Source: CAZDJQ01 sp964505765 (GTDB lineage Bacteria; Patescibacteriota; Microgenomatia; UBA12405; JAHJSD01). From it: a DNA stretch of 6,703 nt. The stretch spans positions 1 through 6,703 of the forward strand of contig CAZDJQ010000035.1 in assembly GCA_964505765.1 (NCBI GenBank). The letters are read 5' to 3'. The number at the start of each line of letters is the position of its first letter. Position 1 is the first letter of the stretch. The notes below the pieces were generated by a model. That model was not told the origin of the DNA. It worked only from the letters and a program-made list of their open reading frames with translations, and searched no databases. Shown piece by piece: positions 1-4,146 of this stretch. Both the position numbers and the translations under genes were made by a program.

Positions 1-373
1 CCGGCATGGGTCTATCAATATTCTCAGGCCTCTTGGTTAGGATTTGGAAGGTGTGCTGTGGGTTTGCTTCTATTACTTGGAATATACTATCTCTCATGAA
101 ATCAGCTTCAGTATGGAATATTTCATAAGTTGAACATACAAAAATTTTAGATGGTTCTTTGAGCTTAAAAGGCTCAAATAGTTCTCTTTCGTCTCCTAGT
201 GGAGAAGTGCCTGGGTTTTTCTCATTATATTTTTCATAATAAAAATACTTATCCATCAAGAACCGCTTATAAATCTTCCTTGCATAGCAATACCAACACC
301 CTACTGGACATATCCCCTTTATTGGATTCCAGGTATAGTCCGCCCAGCCGATGCTTTCATTAGCTTTGTTCAT
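1..373 (-). CDS. Gp37/Gp68 family (DUF5131) protein, radical-SAM-like, 3' part missing
   Basis: The first 124 residues are present; the gene runs off the left edge of the window. The start is the ATG at 373, preceded by GGGAGGAG and lying 3 nt after the stop of the previous gene. The N-terminus reads IGWADYTWNPIKGICPVGCWYCYA at about residues 8-31. This matches the phage Gp37/Gp68 signature (WTDxTWNP, then a cysteine cluster and CYA). The cysteines C22, C26 and C29 form CxxxCxxC, the spacing that binds a 4Fe-4S cluster in radical SAM enzymes. ILTKRPE at 111-117 is a second conserved block of the family. The family is common in phages and mobile elements. To my knowledge its substrate is not established, so I give no reaction. 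Family assignment is confident; enzymatic activity is inference from the cysteine motif. Confidence 0.88.
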   Translation of the reverse strand, partial: MNKANESIGWADYTWNPIKGICPVGCWYCYARKIYKRFLMDKYFYYEKYNEKNPGTSPLGDERELFEPFKLKEPSKIFVCSTYEIFHTEADFMRDSIFQVIEANPQHTFQILTKRPENIDRPMP

Positions 374-376
374 CAC

Positions 377-646
377 TCACTCCTCCCGGCTTGGCCTCTC
401 TATGTCCGGACTTGACTGGGGCATCCAATAATCATCAAGGGCCTGTTGTAACTCAATCAGCCTATCCACCATAGCCTCGTTTTGTTTTATTAATTTTTCA
501 ACCTGCTCTATCCTGTCAGGTTCAATAATCACAGATTGCCAAAATTTATCATTTTTCCACTGCAAATAAATTCCTATAAGAATCCCAGCGACAAAGAAAA
601 AGAAACTGAAACAGGCAATTAATACAAAGGCTTTATTTTTATTCAT
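377..646 (-). CDS. Small single-pass membrane protein with a charged helical tail (89 aa)
   Basis: I place the start at the ATG at 646 because GAGGAG lies 7 nt upstream of it; the ATG at 652 is only 1 nt from that sequence, and the longer upstream frame has no ribosome-binding site. Residues 6-28 are a strongly hydrophobic segment (phenylalanine-rich, ending AGILIGIYL) flanked by N-terminal lysines. It is followed by a polar region with a probable coiled-coil helix at about residues 44-71 (EQVEKLIKQNEAMVDRLIEL) and a Pro/Ser/Glu-rich end. The shape, one N-terminal anchor plus a helical exposed domain, is seen in phage inner-membrane spanins and in other phage membrane proteins. No lysis gene is adjacent, so a spanin call is not justified. 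The membrane segment shares the GILIG core with the 34-aa peptide just upstream, possibly as a paralogue. Function unknown. Confidence 0.72.
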   Translation of the reverse strand: MNKNKAFVLIACFSFFFFVAGILIGIYLQWKNDKFWQSVIIEPDRIEQVEKLIKQNEAMVDRLIELQQALDDYWMPQSSPDIERPSREE

Positions 647-657
647 AATCATTCTCC

Positions 658-762
658 TCAATTTAATAATAACAATGTCCCCATAGCCCCTATGAGAATC
701 CCGACAATAAACCATAGAAGGCCAAGGCAAAACATAAGCCAAAAAATTTTGTCTTTAAACAT
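658..762 (-). CDS. Membrane microprotein (34 aa)
   Basis: This short frame starts at the ATG at 762, 5-6 nt after AAGGAGAA, which overlaps the end of the preceding gene, and ends with TGA at 658-660, whose last bases begin the GAGGAG of the next gene. The peptide starts MFKDKIFWLMF and then is hydrophobic to its end, with a GILIGAMG core: one membrane helix and nothing else. Its position between two genes, with only 2 nt upstream and 11 nt downstream unused and its own ribosome-binding site, supports it as a real cistron. The segment VGILIG resembles AGILIG in the 89-aa product next to it, and the matching DNA differs mainly at third codon positions. Function unknown. Confidence 0.62.
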   Translation of the reverse strand: MFKDKIFWLMFCLGLLWFIVGILIGAMGTLLLLN

Positions 763-764
763 GG

Positions 765-989
765 TTATTCTCCTTGAAGGTAAGTTATAAATTCTGTCCC
801 GCCACACACCGAACATTTCAAAGGCTTGCCAAGCAACCCAACCCGTCCGGACGGTTCAGAAAATATCCGTCCAGACGGCTCGGAAAATCTAATTTTTACA
901 AGCCTTGGAGAGTCTATAAAGCAAGGGTCTTCTTCGGCTTTCTGTTGACAATTTTTACACCATGCTCGGAGTTCAATTTCTAACCCCAT
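765..989 (-). CDS. Small zinc-ribbon-like protein with an internal 8-aa tandem repeat (74 aa)
   Basis: The start chosen is the ATG at 989, which overlaps the stop of the 28-aa gene as TGATG and is preceded by GGGGGTGAT; the frame stays open to an ATG at 1010, but that start lies inside the upstream gene and has no clear ribosome-binding site. Two CxxC pairs, C11/C14 and C59/C62 (CSVCGG), suggest a zinc ribbon made of two knuckles. Between them residues 35-50 consist of FSEPSGRI followed directly by FSEPSGRV. At DNA level the two 24-bp units differ at five positions, three synonymous and two in the Ile/Val codon. Small zinc proteins of this type are frequent in phage early regions. I do not recognise a named family, and binding to nucleic acid or protein is only a possibility. 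Confidence 0.75.
   Translation of the reverse strand: MGLEIELRAWCKNCQQKAEEDPCFIDSPRLVKIRFSEPSGRIFSEPSGRVGLLGKPLKCSVCGGTEFITYLQGE
840..887. repeat. Two tandem 24-bp units containing palindromes
   Basis: Units at 864-887 and 840-863 encode FSEPSGRI and FSEPSGRV inside the zinc-ribbon-like gene. Each contains a palindrome: CCGTCCGGACGG (843-854) is perfect over 12 bp, and CCGTCCAGACGG (867-878) has 5-bp arms. Five of 24 positions differ, mostly synonymous. A tandem duplication under protein-level selection fits best. Confidence 0.7.
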
Positions 990-1075
990 CACATCACCCC
1001 CATAGCCCATAACCAGGCTAATACAAGCCCCGTATAGGCAAGTAAATATAGAATTTTAAAGCTAGTCTTTTTCAT
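989..1075 (-). CDS. Membrane microprotein (28 aa)
   Basis: The ATG at 1075 follows the ribosome-binding module AGGAGAGCCAAA, one of three near-identical copies in the neighbourhood. The product begins MKKTSFK and continues with about 18 hydrophobic residues (LYLLAYTGLVLAWLWAMG), giving one predicted membrane helix with a positive N-terminus. The TGA at 989-991 overlaps the next start as TGATG, which implies translational coupling. At 28 residues the coding case rests on the start signal, the coupling and the hydrophobic profile, not on homology. Function unknown. Confidence 0.55.
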   Translation of the reverse strand: MKKTSFKILYLLAYTGLVLAWLWAMGVM

Positions 1076-1088
1076 TTTGGCTCTCCTT
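1062..1088. repeat. Ribosome-binding/start module, copy 1
   Basis: This 27-bp segment, read on the minus strand as AAGGAGAGCCAAA, ATG and AAAAAGACTAG, contains the ribosome-binding site and first codons of the 28-aa gene. It matches 1407-1433 at 26 of 27 positions, and its ribosome-binding half matches 1237-1255 over 19 bp. Confidence 0.75.
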
Positions 1089-1242
1089 AAACATGCTCTA
1101 TCTCATTATACAGAGTTAATCCAAATAACCTCACTGCCCACTCTCTGTCGCCCCATTTATTGACGCCCCAATAAATCCACGCTAACCAAGTTAAGATTGG
1201 CCAACACCGCCTTAGTGAGAAATATTCAACTTTTATTTTCAT
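1087..1242 (-). CDS. Tryptophan-rich membrane-associated microprotein (51 aa)
   Basis: The gene starts at the ATG at 1242, downstream of AAGGAGAGCCAAA, and ends with TAA at 1087-1089, immediately followed by the GGAGAG of the next gene. Its first 17 nt overlap the end of the 64-aa gene in another frame. The product starts with the basic MKIKVEYFSLRR and then has a hydrophobic stretch rich in tryptophan (W14, W19, W22, W25), followed by W30 and W35: six tryptophans in 51 residues. This suggests one membrane-embedded or interfacial helix and a short C-terminal tail. I recognise no family. A hydrophobic, tryptophan-rich peptide could disturb the membrane, but that is speculation. Confidence 0.6.
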   Translation of the reverse strand: MKIKVEYFSLRRCWPILTWLAWIYWGVNKWGDREWAVRLFGLTLYNEIEHV

Positions 1243-1420
1243 TTTGGCTCTCCTTTTTTCTTTGAGAATATTTATCCTTGATGTTCATAACTGCTTTTTT
1301 TAAATTATCTATATCAATGCCATATCCTTCTAGTTCTTCCTCTATTTCTTCTGTCGTCAATCCTTCTGGGTCGCCCATAAATTCAAGAAGATTCTCAAGT
1401 GTCTTACTAGTCTTTTTCAT
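1226..1420 (-). CDS. Small charged soluble protein of unknown function (64 aa)
   Basis: The start is set at the ATG at 1420 because GGAGAG lies 6-7 nt upstream; the frame is open further up to 1546, but that part overlaps the Lar gene and looks like its shadow. The first 14 nt overlap the end of the Lar gene. The product has an acidic middle (GLTTEEIEEELEGYGID, residues 20-36) and a basic C-terminal helix (NLKKAVMNIKDKYSQRKKES). It contains no cysteine and no membrane segment. It looks helical and soluble. The tail KKESQNENKS resembles the tail of Lar (KESENEKD) because both are encoded by copies of the same ribosome-binding module read in the same frame. No family recognised. Confidence 0.65.
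   Translation of the reverse strand: MKKTSKTLENLLEFMGDPEGLTTEEIEEELEGYGIDIDNLKKAVMNIKDKYSQRKKESQNENKS
1237..1255. repeat. Ribosome-binding/start module, copy 2 (19 bp)
   Basis: AAGGAGAGCCAAAATGAAA on the minus strand is identical to the corresponding part of copy 1 and starts the 51-aa gene. It also encodes the KESQNE tail of the 64-aa product. Confidence 0.7.
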
Positions 1421-1433
1421 TTTCGCTCTCCTT
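1407..1433. repeat. Ribosome-binding/start module, copy 3
   Basis: This 27-bp copy differs from 1062-1088 at one base. It starts the 64-aa gene and, in the overlapping frame, encodes the KESENEKD end and the stop codon of Lar. Confidence 0.75.
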
Positions 1434-1607
1434 TCGCCTATTCCATTGCTTTCTAGCCCCCTTACTTGAGTCTGCTGGCGGGCCAATAGCCCCACAAAAA
1501 TAACATCGTATATGATTTCCTTGAATAAAATACCCATAATCCTCAATTAGTTTCTGGTCGTTCTGTCCACAGAATGGACAGGTCTTTAGTTTTTCTTGGT
1601 TATTCAT
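1407..1607 (-). CDS. Lar family restriction alleviation-like zinc protein (66 aa)
   Basis: The sequence has the layout of the Lar family: a first zinc knuckle LKTCPFCGQ (C10, C13), a second knuckle IRCYFCGAIGP (C35, C38), then an aligned helix ending in QWNRR (residues 54-58). The CPFCG...CxxCGA.GP...WNRR pattern is characteristic. Lar of the Rac prophage reduces restriction by type I enzymes in Escherichia coli, and many phages carry short relatives. Activity of this copy is not shown by sequence. The ATG at 1607 overlaps the stop of the upstream 32-aa gene as ATGA and follows AGGAGGAAAGG, a strong ribosome-binding site. The end overlaps the next gene by 14 nt. Other small phage zinc-ribbon proteins share the pattern, so the family call is firmer than the function. 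Confidence 0.82.
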   Translation of the reverse strand: MNNQEKLKTCPFCGQNDQKLIEDYGYFIQGNHIRCYFCGAIGPPADSSKGARKQWNRRKESENEKD

Positions 1608-1702
1608 CCTTTCCTCCTAAACCACGCAACCATAATAAGTGTCCAGATGCCTATTAAAATGGCGATTCCCATAATAATCTTTACCCAAATAATTAGGCTC
1701 AT
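1604..1702 (-). CDS. Membrane microprotein (32 aa) coupled to the replication gene and Lar
   Basis: This frame exactly fills the space between the replication initiator and Lar. Its ATG at 1702 overlaps the initiator stop as ATGA, and its TGA overlaps the Lar start as ATGA. GGGGAGCAAGAG lies just upstream as a ribosome-binding site. The product is a hydrophobic helix (about residues 3-27, with the core GIAILIGIWTL) ending in the basic RRKG, so one membrane span with a positive cytoplasmic end is likely. The double coupling is strong evidence that it is translated. Function unknown; the LIGI core recurs in other microproteins of this window. Confidence 0.65.
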   Translation of the reverse strand: MSLIIWVKIIMGIAILIGIWTLIMVAWFRRKG

Positions 1703-2577
1703 TCTCTTGCTCCCCAATAATTATTTGACCATACAGCTATTTTGGATTGTATTGTTTCCTCATCCAGCCCTTGCTTCTTCAACTCTTTTTCTTTAGCTTC
1801 TCTAGCCTTCCAGTATTCAGCTTCTTCCGGGGTTTGTTCTGAAGTTCTTTGGCCGGCTTCGGTGTGTTTAAAGTTTAAAAACTCCTCCCACCGGTTTTTG
1901 TTTAAAAATGTCTTTGGATACATCGGAGCCTGATCAAAGTTATTTTGAGTACGTTGGTATTTCAAAAACCTTAAATAACCTTTTAAAGCTTCAATAATCT
2001 TGGATGATAATCCTTGCCTGCATCGGATCATAAAGGTTTCTTTAGCAGCTTGCTTTTGTGTTTTCCGTGGATAGAGTTCCCAAAATTCATCAAAATCTTT
2101 TTCAAAAAGAGAAGAAGTTTTGACCTTTTCTTTTATATTATTATTATGTATATTCTTTATATTCTTTATATTATTATAGGGTAACGGTTTATCGTTACGC
2201 TGTAACGGTTTATCGTCTTTACTTTTCTTTGCTCGATATCTTTTTACCCTTAAATAGGATTCACTTAATTGGTATTTGTCCCACTTTGTAACCAAAAGAG
2301 TCCCGCTTTTTGTCTTAGTGAGTTTTTTCTTTTTTATGAATTTATTAATAGCCCTCTCCATCTTTTCTTCATCTATTACTAATATTCCAGCTAATTGCCT
2401 TATTAAATATGGAGTTTCTTCATTAGCCCGGATATAGCCATTATCCTTTGAAGCAAGGCATAATAAATCAATCCAAATAGCCCTTTCCTCTGGCTCAAAT
2501 TCAATCCTCATAGAACCAAATATCCATTTATCAACCCAAAACGGAAACCATTTTTGCTTTATTTCTCTTTCTTTCAT
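1699..2577 (-). CDS. Phage replication initiator / replisome organiser (292 aa)
   Basis: Residues 1-118 look like the winged-helix N-terminal domain of phage replisome organisers: FPFWVDKWIFGSMRIEF, then EERAIWIDLLCLAS, NGYI, an ILVIDEEKMERAI helix, and the typical closing block WDKYQLSESYLRVKRYRAKK. A low-complexity Asn/Lys/Ile linker covers about 119-155. The C-terminal domain opens with DFDEFWELYPRKTQKQAAKETF (162-182) and ends with the block PKTFLNKNRWEEF (221-233), a pair often seen in phage replication proteins. A charged helical tail follows. The expected role is origin binding and helicase recruitment. The DNA of the linker carries direct repeats beside an AT-rich stretch (listed separately), which fits an origin inside the gene. 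The start at 2577 has no close ribosome-binding site: AAAGGAAGG ends 14 nt away, and a 5-codon frame overlaps the ATG. Confidence 0.85.
   Translation of the reverse strand: MKEREIKQKWFPFWVDKWIFGSMRIEFEPEERAIWIDLLCLASKDNGYIRANEETPYLIRQLAGILVIDEEKMERAINKFIKKKKLTKTKSGTLLVTKWDKYQLSESYLRVKRYRAKKSKDDKPLQRNDKPLPYNNIKNIKNIHNNNIKEKVKTSSLFEKDFDEFWELYPRKTQKQAAKETFMIRCRQGLSSKIIEALKGYLRFLKYQRTQNNFDQAPMYPKTFLNKNRWEEFLNFKHTEAGQRTSEQTPEEAEYWKAREAKEKELKKQGLDEETIQSKIAVWSNNYWGARE
2131..2178. other. AT-rich segment, candidate DNA unwinding element of a replication origin
   Basis: Only 3 of these 48 bases are G or C. The stretch contains TATATTCTT twice in tandem (2149-2166) and the start of a third unit. It lies immediately beside the two direct repeats at 2181-2216 and within the initiator gene, where it encodes the low-complexity Asn/Ile/Lys linker. 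In phage lambda, an AT-rich stretch next to iterons within gene O is the site of origin melting; the same order is seen here. The alternative is simple Asn/Lys codon bias in a disordered linker. Confidence 0.45.
2181..2216. repeat. Two 15-bp direct repeats, candidate initiator-binding iterons
   Basis: GTAACGGTTTATCGT occurs at 2181-2195 and 2202-2216 with a period of 21 bp, about two helical turns. The first copy continues into a perfect 6-bp dyad, GTAACG and CGTTAC, around GTTTAT (2181-2198). The repeats lie in the linker of the replication initiator and encode NDKPLP and DDKPLQ. Same-face spacing, dyad symmetry and the adjacent AT-rich stretch suggest binding sites for the encoded initiator. 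This is inference; two copies is a low number for an origin. Confidence 0.5.
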
Positions 2578-2591
2578 TGTTTTTTCAACAT
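2574..2591 (-). promoter_or_regulatory. Five-codon mini-frame overlapping the initiator start
   Basis: AAAGGAAGG at 2592-2600 is followed directly by ATG and a frame of five codons (MLKKQ) whose TGA overlaps the initiator ATG as ATGA. The initiator start itself lies 14 nt from the purine-rich sequence, which is too far for efficient direct initiation. Termination and re-initiation from this mini-frame would explain how the gene is started and would keep its expression low. The spacing of the purine stretch to the mini-frame ATG is short, so this is tentative. Confidence 0.3.
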
Positions 2592-2613
2592 CCTTCCTTT
2601 AGGCATTATTTAT

Positions 2614-3051
2614 TTAAATCCTTTCATAAAAAATAGTAAGATCATGAAAACTTTCTAATGGATAAATTCTTTTGCCTTTTTTAGTATCAAAATATTTTCC
2701 TTTTTCTAATATATGCAACCACTGTCCATATATTTTCCCGCTTTTTTCAAAAATAATTAAAAATTGCTTTATATTATTTTTATTAAATCGCTTCATTCTT
2801 TTATTTATTTGATAAATATCTGCCCCATGTCCATAAAAAGGAGGAGGCTTAAAAGGCTCGGTTTTTGCTTTTATTTCAAATTCAACTTCTTCATCAACTT
2901 CTATTTTTTCGCCATAAAATAAATTATTTGTTTTTCTATAACCCCTATAATCAGGCCTTGATAACACAAACCCCATTTCCTTTAAAATTTTCACTGCTTT
3001 TTCTTCGCCTTTTTTACCTAATTTTTCAAACTTTGGATCAAAATTTTCCAT
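2614..3051 (-). CDS. Small PD-(D/E)XK-like nuclease candidate (145 aa)
   Basis: I choose the ATG at 3051: GGGGAG lies 6 nt upstream, whereas the ATG at 3057 touches that sequence and the one at 3105 lies well inside the methyltransferase gene. The protein begins with a helix KKGEEKAVKILKEMGF (13-28), then a beta region, then VEFEIKAK (56-63), in which E59-x-K61 fits the ExK half of a PD-(D/E)XK active site; D53 or D34 could be the upstream acidic residue. A helix with YQINKRMKRFNK (80-91) and strand QFLIIF (96-101) follow, as in resolvase- and restriction-like folds. The gene overlaps the MT-A70 methyltransferase by 14 nt, so the two are translationally coupled. Possible roles are a restriction partner, a resolvase-like nuclease or a DNA-repair nuclease. 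The fold is inferred from the motif order only. Confidence 0.6.
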   Translation of the reverse strand: MENFDPKFEKLGKKGEEKAVKILKEMGFVLSRPDYRGYRKTNNLFYGEKIEVDEEVEFEIKAKTEPFKPPPFYGHGADIYQINKRMKRFNKNNIKQFLIIFEKSGKIYGQWLHILEKGKYFDTKKGKRIYPLESFHDLTIFYERI

Positions 3052-4015
3052 TTTCATCTCCCCATGATTCAAATCCTTCTCTCTTCTCTCTACTGAAAAT
3101 ATCAATACGTGGTTCTGGACAAACCCTGCGGATTAAATCATAAAATTCTTTAGGCTTTCTTGAATGTTCTCGCCTCTTGCCATTAAAGCAAGTAAAGAAA
3201 TTTTTTGTTTCTGTAAATTCAGGGGAGCCTTTTCTTCCATATAAAGCAAATTCACAATTATATTGAGGTAAATTAAAGGGCTGGAAACCACCTTTTTTGT
3301 GCCAAACCATAGTAAAAATATATTTAAATCCCCATGTTTCTATAATCTCAAATGATATAGGCAGATATTTCTGTGTTGTCCATAAGAATAAATGGCTGTT
3401 ATCTGCTGCTGGGATTTCCATATTTTTGATACTATCAAGCGACATCCGATCACCTTTATAATCTAAATCTATACCTTGAGGGATTGTGTCACGATGTATT
3501 TTTTTAATAGGCCAATCTGGATCGATCACAATAGTTTTATATTGTCCTTTCGGAAGTTCAATTTTATCTTGTTCGGCTTTTTTCTGTGATTTATAAATAG
3601 ATCGTAAAACCTCATTTCTTCTTGGTATCTCTTCTCGCTTCAACGATTTTTCAATTACTTCATTAATCACCTCCGGATGTTTAGCTAATTGCTGTGCGTA
3701 ATGAGATTGCTTTTTGTTTATACCAGGTGGGAGAGATGGTTGTTTTTCGATGGTTCCCCTACCGGAACTTACGTATTTTTGTTTAATTTTATCCAGCAAT
3801 TCCCCCAGCCTTGCTTCAGCCCAAAGAAGTGCGGTTGCCATTTTTTGGCTATCATCTAAAGCTAAATTTCTCACGTCTTTTGCCAAACCAACTTTTTCTA
3901 TTGCTCGCAGCTTTGCTTCGTATGCTTTTAATTTTTCTTTATTTATTAAAATAAATTTATTTAATTCTTCGATTGTGCTTGGTAACTGTTCAGGTCTTTT
4001 AACTAAATCACTCAT
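3038..4015 (-). CDS. MT-A70 family DNA N6-adenine methyltransferase, variant DPDW motif (325 aa)
   Basis: The C-terminal half (about 158-322) is an MT-A70 methyltransferase: YKTIVIDPDWPI (159-170) at the catalytic motif, SHLFLWTT (207-214), FTMVWHKKGG (234-243), HSRKPKEFYDLI (284-295) and RIDIFSREKREGFESWGDE (303-321). The family transfers a methyl group from S-adenosylmethionine to N6 of adenine; phage members act on DNA. The usual motif is DPPW; here the second proline is aspartate (D167). The N-terminal 150 residues are helical and resemble the extension common in phage members (RLGELLDKIK, a PPGINKKQSHYAQQLAKHP block), probably for DNA recognition. AAGGGG precedes the ATG at 4015. A structured leader and the best promoter in the window lie upstream. 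The likely role is protection of phage DNA or marking of it; target sequence unknown. Confidence 0.87.
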   Translation of the reverse strand: MSDLVKRPEQLPSTIEELNKFILINKEKLKAYEAKLRAIEKVGLAKDVRNLALDDSQKMATALLWAEARLGELLDKIKQKYVSSGRGTIEKQPSLPPGINKKQSHYAQQLAKHPEVINEVIEKSLKREEIPRRNEVLRSIYKSQKKAEQDKIELPKGQYKTIVIDPDWPIKKIHRDTIPQGIDLDYKGDRMSLDSIKNMEIPAADNSHLFLWTTQKYLPISFEIIETWGFKYIFTMVWHKKGGFQPFNLPQYNCEFALYGRKGSPEFTETKNFFTCFNGKRREHSRKPKEFYDLIRRVCPEPRIDIFSREKREGFESWGDENGKF

Positions 4016-4025
4016 AATTCCCCTT

Positions 4026-4124
4026 TCAAAATAAAAGAGCCCTCGCCCTAGCCTTGCCGGTAAGCAAGTGGATACTCCAAGAGGAGCAGGCTAGTTCGAG
4101 GGCATTTGATTCATTTAATTTCAT
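4026..4124 (-). other. Open frame of 32 codons through the structured leader, probably not a gene
   Basis: An ATG at 4124 opens a frame that crosses the whole hairpin region and stops with TGA at 4026-4028. It starts MKLNESNALELACSSW and has no good ribosome-binding site (only GGTAAG, 10 nt upstream). The same bases form a long perfect hairpin, which explains the sequence better. It could still act as a leader peptide whose translation opens the terminator hairpin. A second possible leader frame is a nine-codon one beginning with the ATG at 4140, exactly where the transcript should start. Confidence 0.2.
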
Positions 4125-4140
4125 TGATTCTTACCGGCAT
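4028..4140 (-). ncRNA. Structured small RNA or attenuator leader upstream of the methyltransferase
   Basis: From the predicted start (A at 4140) the transcript holds: a 5' segment GCCGGTAAG (4138-4130); a long stem of GCCCTCG with CGAGGGC (4103-4097 / 4045-4039) and CTAGCC with GGCTAG (4094-4089 / 4053-4048), separated by a 2x2 internal loop; and inside it two hairpins, CTCC-TCTT-GGAG (4086-4075) and CTTGC-TTACCG-GCAAG (4068-4053). The 5' segment is perfectly complementary over 9 nt to CTTACCGGC (4064-4056) in the second hairpin, so a loop pseudoknot or an alternative fold is possible. The long stem ends in TCTTTTATTTT, as in an intrinsic terminator. It may be a free RNA of about 113 nt, or a leader that controls the methyltransferase 13 nt beyond. 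It matches no RNA class I recognise and is not a tRNA. Confidence 0.65.
4029..4103 (-). terminator. Intrinsic terminator or attenuator before the methyltransferase gene
   Basis: The 13-bp GC-rich stem described in the leader RNA (GCCCTCG, internal loop, CTAGCC and their partners) is followed by a uridine-rich run, TCTTTTATTTT, at about 4038-4028. This is the form of a rho-independent terminator, although its loop is replaced by two small hairpins and its U-run is interrupted. The ribosome-binding site AAGGGG of the methyltransferase lies just beyond, so reading into the gene would need read-through or anti-termination. Confidence 0.6.
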
Positions 4141-4146
4141 AATCCA

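Noticed and set aside
404..411. GTCCGGAC palindrome also present in the palindromic repeats at 843-854
   Set aside because: Eight bases shared at one further place in 6.7 kb is weak, and it lies in coding sequence for an ordinary SPD peptide.
377..646. Inner-membrane spanin (Rz) gene
   Set aside because: One anchor plus a helical tail fits in shape, but there is no endolysin, holin or nested outer-membrane lipoprotein frame nearby.
647..742. N-terminal extension of the 89-aa membrane protein up to 742
   Set aside because: It overlaps the 34-aa gene in another frame; GAGGAG before 646 decides for the shorter product.
1421..1546. N-terminal extension of the 64-aa protein up to an ATG at 1546
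   Set aside because: The extension overlaps Lar in another frame and has no ribosome-binding site, while 1420 has GGAGAG at good spacing.
3714..4034. Plus-strand frame of 106 codons opposite the methyltransferase N-terminus
   Set aside because: It is a shadow of the coding strand; no start signal and it runs into the hairpin region.
4039..4103. tRNA or tmRNA-like fold (7-bp closing stem GCCCTCG/CGAGGGC, TTCGA on the plus strand)
   Set aside because: On either strand there is no T-arm with its stem in the right place, no anticodon arm of 5 bp with 7-nt loop and no CCA; the promoter and U-run fit a terminator-type RNA instead.
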